A program made the translations under genes and the position numbers. Below, piece by piece: positions 9,172-16,577 of a DNA stretch of 64,000 bases. The DNA lies in NCBI GenBank assembly GCA_001767455.1, contig MELC01000091.1, positions 62,001 to 126,000 on the forward strand, read 5' to 3'. Positions within the stretch are counted from its first letter, which is position 1; the number at the start of each line of letters is the position of its first letter. Source of the stretch: Acidobacteria bacterium RIFCSPLOWO2_12_FULL_66_21. GTDB taxonomy: Bacteria > Acidobacteriota > Vicinamibacteria > Vicinamibacterales > 2-12-FULL-66-21. The notes beneath the pieces were generated by a model. That model saw only the letters and a list, made by a program, of their open reading frames with translations. It did not search any database and had not been told where the DNA came from.

Positions 9172-10093
9172 GGGAACTCCTTTGCCTTCTTGTCGAGAAC
9201 ACTCGAATTGTATCACGCGCCTCCTCCAGCTAGCCGGCGGCCGCACGTTTGAGTGGGCGCTGCTTTTTGCGGCCGTGGCGACAGTCACGCCGGTCACGGC
9301 GCAGTTTTCCTCCGGCGTGAACGTGGTGGAGGTCTATGCCAGCGTGACCGACCCCTCGGGCCAGCCGGTCAAGGGACTCACGCGGCAGGACTTCGAGGTG
9401 CGCGAAAACGGGGAGCTGCAGGCGGTTTGCAGCTTCATCGTCGGCCGGTTCCCGCTGTCGGCCGCGCTGGCCCTCGATCGCAGCTTCAGCATGGCGGGAG
9501 ATCGGCTCGCACGGGTCAAGGCGGGCGCGCGCGCGTTCCTCGAGGCGCTCGGTCCCACGGACGAAGCGATGATCGTGGCGGTGGGATCGCGGGTCGAGAC
9601 GCTGGCGCCGCTCTCGACGAAACGTCAGGAGCAGCTCGACGCGGTCGCGCGCGTCGACGCGTTCGGGACGACCGGTCTCCACGACGCCGTCATCACCGCC
9701 ATCGACGCCGTGCAGCCCGCGAAGGGACGCCGCGCGCTGGTGCTGCTGTCGGACGGCAACGATCGGTACAGCACCGCCTCGGCCGGCGACGCACTGGGCC
9801 ACGCGCGGGGCGCCGACGTCATGATCTATCCGGTCGCTTTGGGACGGACGCGGCCGCCGCTCTTCGCCGAGCTCGCGACCCTCACGGGCGGGCGCTCCTT
9901 CCACGTGACCGATCCGAAGCGGCTGCCCGACACGCTTCGCGCGATCGCCGGCGAGCTGCACGAGCAATATCTGCTTGGCTACACACCGTCTCGTCCTCTC
10001 GTCCCGGGCGGGAACGAGTGGCGCTCGATTTCAGTCACCATCAAACGGTCCGGCCTGCAGGTGAAGGCGAGGGACGGATACCTGGTGAAGTAA
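9170..10093 (+). CDS. Secreted VWFA-domain protein (acidobacterial type)
   Basis: Predicted exported protein. A hydrophobic stretch 'WALLFAAVATVTPVTA' looks like a signal peptide with cleavage before QF. An N-terminal beta domain ('VYASVTDPSGQPVKGLTRQDFEVRENG') is followed by a von Willebrand A fold with a MIDAS-like 'LDRSFSM' and 'LLSDGND'. This matches the VWFA-related domain family typical of Acidobacteria. It ends 'VKARDGYLVK'. The start is uncertain: the in-frame ATG at 9170 overlaps the tatA start on the other strand and gives a long n-region, and no better ATG/GTG precedes the signal peptide. Function unknown, probably adhesion or protein-protein contact. Confidence 0.8.
   Translation: MGTPLPSCREHSNCITRLLQLAGGRTFEWALLFAAVATVTPVTAQFSSGVNVVEVYASVTDPSGQPVKGLTRQDFEVRENGELQAVCSFIVGRFPLSAALALDRSFSMAGDRLARVKAGARAFLEALGPTDEAMIVAVGSRVETLAPLSTKRQEQLDAVARVDAFGTTGLHDAVITAIDAVQPAKGRRALVLLSDGNDRYSTASAGDALGHARGADVMIYPVALGRTRPPLFAELATLTGGRSFHVTDPKRLPDTLRAIAGELHEQYLLGYTPSRPLVPGGNEWRSISVTIKRSGLQVKARDGYLVK
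9207..9215 (-). promoter_or_regulatory. Extended -10 promoter for tatA
   Basis: On the minus strand TGATACAAT matches an extended -10 (TGn plus TACAAT). Transcription would begin near 9200, giving a leader of about 29 nt that contains the tatA AGGAG. Confidence 0.45.
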
Positions 10094-10094
10094 G

Positions 10095-10209
10095 CTGCCC
10101 GCTGCCAGCCGCCAGCTGCCAGCTGCCAGCTGCCAGCTTCCAGCTTCCAGCTTCCAGGGTTCAGCCTTGCAAAGCTGGACGCTGGAAACTGGAAACTGGA
10201 AACCGGAAA
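10095..10209. repeat. Heptamer array (GCCAGCT/TTCCAGC then CTGGAAA)
   Basis: Intergenic array of 7-bp words: GCCAGCT and CTTCCAG units on the left, then CTGGAAA units on the right. The halves are largely complementary, so the region could fold into one long hairpin. It lies between the convergent 3' ends of the VWFA and oxidoreductase genes and might also act as a bidirectional terminator. Confidence 0.85.
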
Positions 10210-11367
10210 CTATTGTCTCAACGCGAACAACTCCACCATCAACCCCCACTCGAGCGTCGCGAGGAGCCGGCGGCGCAGATGACGGAATGTCTGCTGGCCG
10301 GAGATGAGGTCGGCGGCGACCTCGCGGATCCGTCCGCTGCGCTGGAGCGCGCTCACGAAGAGGCCCATGAACGCCGGCCTGAAGAACCGCGCCTTGAAAC
10401 GCGCCGATCGGAGCAGCTCCTCGATCACCGTCGCGCGCAGCTCGGTGGTATAGCGCGCCGCCGGATCGGCGGCACCGAGGCTCCGAGCGGCCGCCTCAGC
10501 GGACTGCAGCGCGTAATAGATCCCCTCGCGCGTGATCGGATCGACGAGGCCGGCGGCATCGCCGAGCAGCATCCATCCGGGCCCGGCGTGGCGCTCGCGC
10601 CTCAGCGCCGCTTCGCCGAGCGACGGGATGGGCCAGCTGTACTGCGTGATGCCGGCGTCACGGTCCTCGACGTGCGCGGCGATCCAGCGGCGGGCCGCGG
10701 CGAGCAGGACGCCGGACGTCGTGATGTCGGCCTGTGCGCAGATGCCGACGGCGAGATGATCGGGCCTCGGAAACGCCCACAAGTACCCGGGTGGATCGTC
10801 CGTGAACGCGATGTCGATCGACGCCGACGTGGCCCCGCGGACATAGCAGCCCGCCGCGATCGACAGGTCGGCCCGGTCGAAGGGCCGCGAGACGCGTCGC
10901 CGCACGAGGCTGCCCGGTCCATCCGCTCCGAGCAACCAGTCGCCGCGGATGTCGCCGTTGCGCGTCGCCACGATCCAGCCGCTCCCGTCAGGCCGCACGT
11001 CCTGGACGTGCGAGCGGAGCGGCCGCGCGCCCGCGGAGACCGCGGCGCCGAGCAGCGCGCCGTCGAAATCGCGCCGCGCCACGATCGCGAGTGCCGGCGT
11101 CGCCGCGGTCGGTCGAAGCGCGACGCGTGCCGCGCGCCCGCGGTGCTCGAACGTCGCACTCTCAATCGCGACCCGTGGCACGGCGGGCAGGTCCACCGAC
11201 TGGCGCACAAGATCGAGCGCGCGCATCGTGACGCCGCCGCCGCACGGCTTCTCACGCGGATGGCTCCCGTCCACCAGAGCCACCGACGCGCCGCGGGCGG
11301 CAAGCCGGCACGCCGCGAGGCAACCCGCGGGACCGGCGCCGACGACGATCGTGTCAAACCGATCCAT
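10210..11367 (-). CDS. FAD-dependent geranylgeranyl-reductase-family oxidoreductase
   Basis: 385-residue flavoprotein. An N-terminal Rossmann motif GAGPAG (10-15), the substrate-side PCGGGV motif (41-46) typical of the geranylgeranyl reductase/digeranylgeranylglycerophospholipid reductase family, 'GADGPGSLVRR' near 150 and a second FAD motif GDAAG near 270. The probable role is hydrogenation of an isoprenoid chain (quinone, lipid or polyprenol) or a related oxidation. The substrate cannot be told from sequence. The gene begins just downstream of a long palindromic element that may form its leader. Confidence 0.8.
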   Translation of the reverse strand: MDRFDTIVVGAGPAGCLAACRLAARGASVALVDGSHPREKPCGGGVTMRALDLVRQSVDLPAVPRVAIESATFEHRGRAARVALRPTAATPALAIVARRDFDGALLGAAVSAGARPLRSHVQDVRPDGSGWIVATRNGDIRGDWLLGADGPGSLVRRRVSRPFDRADLSIAAGCYVRGATSASIDIAFTDDPPGYLWAFPRPDHLAVGICAQADITTSGVLLAAARRWIAAHVEDRDAGITQYSWPIPSLGEAALRRERHAGPGWMLLGDAAGLVDPITREGIYYALQSAEAAARSLGAADPAARYTTELRATVIEELLRSARFKARFFRPAFMGLFVSALQRSGRIREVAADLISGQQTFRHLRRRLLATLEWGLMVELFALRQ

Positions 11368-11378
11368 CTTTTGACCGT

Positions 11379-11447
11379 CCGGCCCCCTGCTTGCCTCGCC
11401 GAAGCGACTGTTTCGCCCGGGATCGCGAAGGCGGGCACCCCGGCCGC
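11379..11447 (-). repeat. Long-form palindromic element, inverted copy
   Basis: Read on the minus strand it begins GGCCGGGGTGCCCGCCTTCG and ends GCTTCGGCGAGGCAAGCAGG, followed by GGGCC. It matches the element at 12140-12208 in opposite orientation. Its 3' side lies about 12 nt upstream of the oxidoreductase ATG, the same relative position other copies hold upstream of their genes. Confidence 0.7.
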
Positions 11448-11500
11448 AGGCTCACGTGAACTTGCTGGTAGAATTGTAAGGTCAACGTTCAACAAGGCCC

Positions 11501-12007
11501 ATGTCGCATCCAGTCGTACTCGCGCTCTTCCCATCCCCGGCCGCGGCTGCGACCGGCGCACGTGCCGTCCACCAGGCGGGTGTGACGCGCGACCGCATCT
11601 CGGTATTGAGCCGCAACCACGACGAGGAAGGGGCGCTCGCCGAGCAGATGGACGCGTCGCCCGGCGTCGATATCGAGGACTCGCGCCTGGCCGCGCGGTT
11701 CGGCGAGCTCTCGGGGCAGGTCCTCGCCGCCATCGCGCTCGTGCTTCCCGGCATCGGGTCGATCGTCGCCGCGGGTCCGTTGTCCGCGGGACTCGGCGAA
11801 GCGGCCGGACACGCGGCCGGCGGCATTGCCTCCGCGCTCGCCAGCGCGGGAGTCTCGGAGGCGCGCGCCGCCGAGCTGCAGCGCGCCGTCGAAGAAGGGG
11901 CCGTCCTCCTCGGCGTCCACGTGCCGCGGCAGGACGTCGAGCGCATTCGCACTGTGCTCGAGCAGAGCGGCGCCAGCGGCGTGGAGACCGCCAACTGGAG
12001 CGGGTGA
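11501..12007 (+). CDS. Stress-type protein with glycine-zipper-like segment (paralogue A)
   Basis: 168 residues. The N-terminus 'VVLALFPSPAAAATGARAVHQAGVTRDRISVLSRN' resembles the YflT-like general-stress domain (beta-alpha-beta, 'induced stress protein' type). A central Gly/Ala-rich segment 'LPGIGSIVAAGPLSAGL' and a C-terminal helical region end 'LLGVHVPRQDVERIRTVLEQSGA'. No secretion signal. The layout parallels the gene at 12221. An upstream TAGAAT (11469-11474) could be a -10. Exact role unknown. Confidence 0.65.
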   Translation: MSHPVVLALFPSPAAAATGARAVHQAGVTRDRISVLSRNHDEEGALAEQMDASPGVDIEDSRLAARFGELSGQVLAAIALVLPGIGSIVAAGPLSAGLGEAAGHAAGGIASALASAGVSEARAAELQRAVEEGAVLLGVHVPRQDVERIRTVLEQSGASGVETANWSG

Positions 12008-12019
12008 ACGCGGCCGGAA

Positions 12020-12208
12020 TGGAGCCGGCGCGCGAGGAGCGGAGCGGGGCGGAGGGCCGCCGCGAGCGACGAGCTTGGCGAGGTACAAGGGGGCCCCGCC
12101 ATTCAGCAGACGAAAGCGCCGGCGCACTGGAGGCCGCTAGTCGGGGTGCCCGCCTTCGCGACCGCGGACAGAACGGTCGCTTCGGCGAGGCAAGCAGGGG
12201 GCCCCGAC
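12020..12208 (+). repeat. Composite palindromic element, two adjacent copies
   Basis: The first copy ends with arms GGCGAGG (12077-12083) and CCCCGCC (12094-12100). The second has a GTCGGGG arm at 12140-12146, then an inserted CCGCCTTCGC...GCTTCGGCGAGGC segment, then the CCCCGAC arm at 12202-12208, 12 nt before the next ATG. The long insert is the same as in the inverted element at 11379-11447, so the stress gene at 11501 is flanked by inverted copies. Confidence 0.7.
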
Positions 12209-12220
12209 GATGGAGAATAG

Positions 12221-12673
12221 ATGACCGACAACGGCAGGTTCACGATCGGCGTGTTTCAGGATATTGCGTGGGCGCGGCGCGGCATCGAAGCGCTGCTGCA
12301 GGACGGGTTCGTGCCCGAATCCCTGACCGTCATGGCGAAGGAATCCACGGAGGCGGAGTCGCTCATCGAATCCACCCTCGGCGCTCCGCCCGACCATTTC
12401 GAGCTGAAGGCCCTCGGTCCCGTCGTGGCCCGCGGGCCGCTCGTCGCCGCGCTCCAGGGAAATGACCAGGGGCTCACGACTGCCGGGCTGGGTCGCGCGA
12501 TCACGCGCGCCGGTTTCCAGTCGCACGACGGCTACATCTTCGAGACCCTCACGGGCCGTGGCGGGGTGCTGGTCGGGGTTCGGAACGAGCCGCGGTCGGC
12601 CGACGCGCTCGCGAAGCTCCACTCGTACGGCGGCGGCAACGCCGCCATCGGCGCGTGGACCGGGCGCGTATGA
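12221..12673 (+). CDS. Stress-type protein (paralogue B)
   Basis: 150 residues. The N-terminal 'FTIGVFQDIAWARRGIEALLQDGFVPESLTVMAKE' has the same fold pattern as the gene at 11501. The central 'LGPVVARGPLVAALQG' corresponds to that gene's 'GIGSIVAAGPLSAGL', and the C-terminus contains 'ITRAGFQSHDGYIFETLTGRGGVLVGVR'. Probably a tandem paralogue separated by repeat elements. GGAG lies 6-9 nt before the ATG just after the palindromic element. Function unknown; a stress-response role is inferred from fold-level resemblance. Confidence 0.65.
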   Translation: MTDNGRFTIGVFQDIAWARRGIEALLQDGFVPESLTVMAKESTEAESLIESTLGAPPDHFELKALGPVVARGPLVAALQGNDQGLTTAGLGRAITRAGFQSHDGYIFETLTGRGGVLVGVRNEPRSADALAKLHSYGGGNAAIGAWTGRV

Positions 12674-12875
12674 AGGGTGAAGGGTGAAGGAGGAGCCTCG
12701 TCCTTTTCGAGCGAACGCGCGTCCAAATGGGGTGACGGGCGGTCCGGCCGCGTGTGCCGCAATCGTGGCAGACAAGTGAAAAAACGCCCGTGCCGCTGAG
12801 GCATCCTTATTGCAACTTGCGGAACCGGTGTGAGTCGTCCACAATGAGTGCTGGATTGCCAGCCTGACACATCCA

Positions 12876-13748
12876 ATGCCCGAGGTTTACCAGGGGTCCA
12901 GCCCCAACGCCCGTTTCCTCGCCGGAGCCGTGCCGACCGGCCACGTGGACAAGGCGCGCCTTGGCACGACCATGAGCGTGTCGCTGGTGTCGCATATCGT
13001 GGCCGTGGCGCTGCTGCTGTTCATCGCCAGCCGGCTCCCCGACGCGGTGACCTCGGTGACCGAAGCGCTCAGCAGGCCGCCCGACGTCATCTATACCGTC
13101 CAGCCGGGGCCCGGCGGCGGCGGCGGCGGCGGCGGCAACCGCCAGCCTCTTCCTCCCAAGGCGGAGCTCCCCGGCAAGGACAAGATTACGGTTCCGGTAA
13201 CGAAGCCGCCGAAGCTCGATCCGGCCCCGCCGAAAGACAACCCTGCGCCTGAACAGGCGCCGGTCATTCCCGTGATGCCGACTGCGGACTCGTTCAGGGA
13301 ACTGCCCGGCGTCCTCACGGCGCTTCCGTCCGCGCCAACCGGAGCGCAGGGCATGGGAACGGGCGGTGGGTATGGAACGGGCAACGGAACGGGGATCGGC
13401 CCCGGGAGTGGTTCCGGTCTCGGCCCGGGCAGCGGCGGCGGGTTCGGCGGGGGCGTCTACCAGCCCGGCAACGGGGTGACGACGCCGCGGCTCGTGCACG
13501 AAGTGAAGCCGAACTACACCGGCGAGGCCATGCGCGCGAAGATCCAGGGTGTCGTCACGATGGAAGCGGTCGTCAACCCTGATGGAACCGTCGGCCAGGT
13601 CCACATCACGCGCTCGCTGGACCCGACGTTCGGCCTCGACCAGGAGGCCATCAAGACCGTCAAGCAGTGGCGCTTCGATCCGGGCCGCCTTCGCGGCCAG
13701 CCCGTGGCCGTCCAGGTCATCATCGAGATGACGTTCACGCTGCGCTAG
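12876..13748 (+). CDS. TonB-family energy transducer
   Basis: 290 residues. A cytoplasmic N-terminus of about 35 residues, one membrane helix ('VSLVSHIVAVALLLFIASRL'), a long Pro- then Gly-rich periplasmic linker with a Gly8 run and repeated GTG/GSG, and a C-terminal TonB domain from about 208 ('PRLVHEVKPNYTGEAMRAKIQGVVTMEAVVNPDGTVGQVHI' region, ending 'VQVIIEMTFTLR'). It would transmit proton-motive force to outer-membrane receptors or act in a related envelope transport role. No exbB/exbD or receptor is adjacent. The Gly-rich linker replaces the usual Pro-Lys/Pro-Glu linker. Confidence 0.88.
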   Translation: MPEVYQGSSPNARFLAGAVPTGHVDKARLGTTMSVSLVSHIVAVALLLFIASRLPDAVTSVTEALSRPPDVIYTVQPGPGGGGGGGGNRQPLPPKAELPGKDKITVPVTKPPKLDPAPPKDNPAPEQAPVIPVMPTADSFRELPGVLTALPSAPTGAQGMGTGGGYGTGNGTGIGPGSGSGLGPGSGGGFGGGVYQPGNGVTTPRLVHEVKPNYTGEAMRAKIQGVVTMEAVVNPDGTVGQVHITRSLDPTFGLDQEAIKTVKQWRFDPGRLRGQPVAVQVIIEMTFTLR

Positions 13749-13759
13749 ATACTCGAAGT

Positions 13760-13822
13760 CTCCAGCTTCCAGTTCCCAGCTTCCAGCGAATTGCTGGGAG
13801 CTGGGAGCTGGAAACTGGCAGT
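13760..13822. repeat. Heptamer array (CTTCCAG / CTGGGAG)
   Basis: Words CTTCCAG and TTCCCAG on the left, CTGGGAG and CTGGAAA on the right, around a short GAATTG centre. The halves are reverse complements, so a hairpin is likely. It lies between the convergent tonB and metalloprotease genes. Confidence 0.85.
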
Positions 13823-13845
13823 TTGTCCCGTCGCCTTTCTTCTTC

Positions 13846-16431
13846 CTACTCCTGCTTAATCACTCGGATGCTGAAGTCCGGCCAGCACGTATCCGGTGCG
13901 ACGCTGACGTCGAACAGGTTGTCGAGCGTCCCCGGGCGTGCGGGTGCAGGCGCGGCGGCCGGCGTGGGCTGCACGGTCGGATCGAGCGCGCGCGCGATCT
14001 GCATCCGCACATCGTCGAAGTGGAGCCGCGTCTCGCGATCGGTCGTCCGCGCGCCGGCGCTCCGCAGATCCGTGTCCAGGGTCTTCAGCTCTCCCCGGAA
14101 AAACGCCCGCGCGTCGTCGGGCGTCGCCTGCCGCCCGTTGATGCGATCGCCCAGCGTCTCGACGTACCCGCGCTGGAGATTGCGCCGGTACGCGTCCACG
14201 CGCACCGGACCGGTGCCGTAGATTTCGCTCCACACGCCTTCGCGCACGTCCGCCAGGAATTCGGTCGGCTTGTATGCGGTCGCGCCGTCAATGGTCTCGT
14301 GTTCGACGAGCCGCGCGATCCGCGCGCTGCTCAGCAGCGACCCGAGCACGCGCTGCTGTCCGGTCTTGATCCGATCCAGGACGCCCGTCGGCTCGATGCG
14401 CCGCAGGATCTCCGCGTTGGTCGCCCACGAGGGCACCTTGAAGGCATTCTCGTTCAGGAACTTCACCGCGCCCTGCTGCTTGGCCTTCGGGATCGTGGTG
14501 AAGCGCACGCCGGACTGGCCGACGTGTTTCTGCTGCGAGTTCATGCCGCCGACGATGGCCGAGACGTGCGTCATCTCGAGCGACCACTGGCCGAGCATGC
14601 GGCCGTAGAGCTCGTCGAGGTCGTCGTACGGCGCGCCTTCGGTGCCGGTCGTCGCCGGCAGCAGCATCGCCGCGACGCGGGCGAGATTCTTCAGCCCGAG
14701 CGTCGTCGCCGTCACCGCGTCCTCGTCGCCGACCGCTTCGGTCAGCTCGCCCGGATCGGCGCCGCGCGACCCCGCGGTGGAGAAGCGGAGCCAGGGCGTC
14801 TTGTCCTGCTCGCGCGCCCACTCGTCGAGCGTCTTCTTCTCGTCCTCCGCGGACTTCGCGCCCGGGATCGGCTTGTAGCCCCACATCGTCGCCCACTTGT
14901 CGTACGGGCCGATGCCCGGGACGAGATCGGCCGGATCGATCTTGTCCTCCGGCTGCGCGACGTAGTTGAAGCGGGAATAATCCATCAGTGTCGGCGTGTG
15001 GCCCATCGTCTTGAGCCACTGCGGATCGCGCAGCTTCGCCTCGGGATAGAGCGAGCTCGCCTTCATGTTGTGCTGGAATCCGAGGGTGTGGCCGATCTCG
15101 TGCGCCGCGACGTACTGGATGAGACGCCCCATGAGCTCGTCGGGCAGCGGCAGCTTCTTCGCGCGCGGGTCGAGCGGCCCGACCTGAACGAAGTACCAGT
15201 CGCGCGCGAGGTTCATGACGTTGTGGTAGAACTGGATGTCCGCTTCGAGAATCTCGCCCGACCGGGGGTCGTGGATGTGCGGCCCGACGGCGTTTTCCGT
15301 CGTCGACGGCAGCCAGCGAATCACCGAATACCGCGCGTCTTCCGGACTCCAGTCCGGATCTTCCTGCGCCGACGGCGCTTCCTTCGCGACGATTCCGTTC
15401 TTGAACCCGGCCGCCTCGAACGCCGGCTGCCAGCTCTCGATCGCGCGCTTGATGTAGGGCACCCACTTGGTCGGCGTCGCCGGATCGACCCAGTACGCGA
15501 TGGGCTTCACCGGCTCGGAGAGCGCCGCGTTGGGGTCCTTCTTTTCCAGGCGGTAGCGGGTGATGTACTGGCGCTCGGGGGAGCGGTGCTCGTCCTTGCC
15601 ATAGTCGATCTGCGAGACCGTGAAGTACCCGACGCGCTCGTCGAACAGGCGTCCCTGCATCGGCTTCTCGGGCAGCAGCACCATGCTGTAGTGCATCAGC
15701 ACGCTGGAGCTGCCGGGACGCGGCCCGGTGGCGCCGCGGCCGCCGCCTCGACCGCCGCCGGCCGCCCCCGGTTCCGCCGGCGGGGTGTTGTAGGTCTGCG
15801 TGCTCTCGACCTCGATGTTCTCCGGGTACGACACGGCGCGCTCCACGAACGAGCGGGCCGCGTCGAACGTGCGCGCGCCGACCCGGCCGCGCCCGCTGAA
15901 TTCGGGAACATCGGTCGTGAACAGCCGCGTGACCTCGATGACCGGCGCGTCCTCCTTGCCGAGCGCCTCGATGTTGAAAGCCATGACGATGCTGTCGTAG
16001 TTGGCCGCCCGCACGGCACGTGAGATCGGCGTCGACGCGTCGGCGACGATCTCGTACGACACGCTGCGCAGCAGGACGCGATCGCCGCGGCGCTCCCACT
16101 TCACGACCCGGTTTCCGGCGGCCTGCCCGCCGTAGCCGGCGCCGAGCGTCGTCCTGGCAATCTGGCTGACCCAGAGGAACTCGCGCCCGAGACGGTTCTT
16201 CGGGATTTCGTAGAATAGATGGTCTTTGATGCGGTGAACGGTGAAGATCCCCTCGTCAGATTTCGCGTCCTTGGTGATGACGCGGTCGTACGGGCGGATT
16301 TCCGGTTCCTGGGCGCGCCCGCCGCGTCCCCCGCCTGGAAGGTCCTGGCCAGCCGGCGGCGGATCCTGTGCGGCTGCGACACACGGCATCAGCCCGACGG
16401 CGACGATCAGTGCAAACGTTTTCATGCGCAT
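13846..16431 (-). CDS. Secreted zinc-dependent metalloprotease (DUF5117/DUF5118 type)
   Basis: 861 residues with a signal peptide ('[16 protein letters not shown]'). The catalytic motif [12 protein letters not shown] lies near residue 445 (HExxHxxGxxH zincin consensus), followed by a Met-turn candidate 'LMDYSRFNY' about 30 residues on. N-terminal beta domains ('[21 protein letters not shown]') and the overall length fit the large DUF5117/DUF5118 zinc metalloproteases common in Bacteroidota and Acidobacteriota. It probably acts outside the cytoplasm on proteins or peptides. A monocistronic, minus-strand gene convergent with tonB. Confidence 0.9.
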   Translation of the reverse strand: MRMKTFALIVAVGLMPCVAAAQDPPPAGQDLPGGGRGGRAQEPEIRPYDRVITKDAKSDEGIFTVHRIKDHLFYEIPKNRLGREFLWVSQIARTTLGAGYGGQAAGNRVVKWERRGDRVLLRSVSYEIVADASTPISRAVRAANYDSIVMAFNIEALGKEDAPVIEVTRLFTTDVPEFSGRGRVGARTFDAARSFVERAVSYPENIEVESTQTYNTPPAEPGAAGGGRGGGRGATGPRPGSSSVLMHYSMVLLPEKPMQGRLFDERVGYFTVSQIDYGKDEHRSPERQYITRYRLEKKDPNAALSEPVKPIAYWVDPATPTKWVPYIKRAIESWQPAFEAAGFKNGIVAKEAPSAQEDPDWSPEDARYSVIRWLPSTTENAVGPHIHDPRSGEILEADIQFYHNVMNLARDWYFVQVGPLDPRAKKLPLPDELMGRLIQYVAAHEIGHTLGFQHNMKASSLYPEAKLRDPQWLKTMGHTPTLMDYSRFNYVAQPEDKIDPADLVPGIGPYDKWATMWGYKPIPGAKSAEDEKKTLDEWAREQDKTPWLRFSTAGSRGADPGELTEAVGDEDAVTATTLGLKNLARVAAMLLPATTGTEGAPYDDLDELYGRMLGQWSLEMTHVSAIVGGMNSQQKHVGQSGVRFTTIPKAKQQGAVKFLNENAFKVPSWATNAEILRRIEPTGVLDRIKTGQQRVLGSLLSSARIARLVEHETIDGATAYKPTEFLADVREGVWSEIYGTGPVRVDAYRRNLQRGYVETLGDRINGRQATPDDARAFFRGELKTLDTDLRSAGARTTDRETRLHFDDVRMQIARALDPTVQPTPAAAPAPARPGTLDNLFDVSVAPDTCWPDFSIRVIKQE

Positions 16432-16469
16432 GGGCGGCTTTATATCACAAGCCGTCAGTGCCGAGGGCC

Positions 16470-16540
16470 GATTGCAGAGTGCCGATTGACGGATTGGCGA
16501 TTGCCGATTGGCGATCGACGGATTGACGATTGTCGATTGG
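16470..16540. repeat. GATTGNC-type heptamer array
   Basis: Tandem CGATTGG/CGATTGC/GGATTGA words. It includes GGCGATCGACGGATTG, also present in reverse complement at 20446-20527, so the two secreted-protein genes in between are bounded by inverted arrays. It supplies the region upstream of the gene at 16578. Confidence 0.8.
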
Positions 16541-16577
16541 GGTGATCCACCGAACGGCGGCGTATAGTGGTCGCGTC

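Noticed and set aside
6848-9202. Long minus-strand open frame across selB
   Set aside because: Antisense shadow of selB; no domain features and it runs through the tatA gene in another frame.
10095-10209. Possible CRISPR array
   Set aside because: Repeats are 7 bp, contiguous and without spacers; no cas genes.
14020-16023. Long plus-strand open frame opposite the metalloprotease
   Set aside because: The opposite strand encodes a signal peptide and a HExxHxxGxxH protease; this frame has only Arg/Ala/Leu-rich noise.
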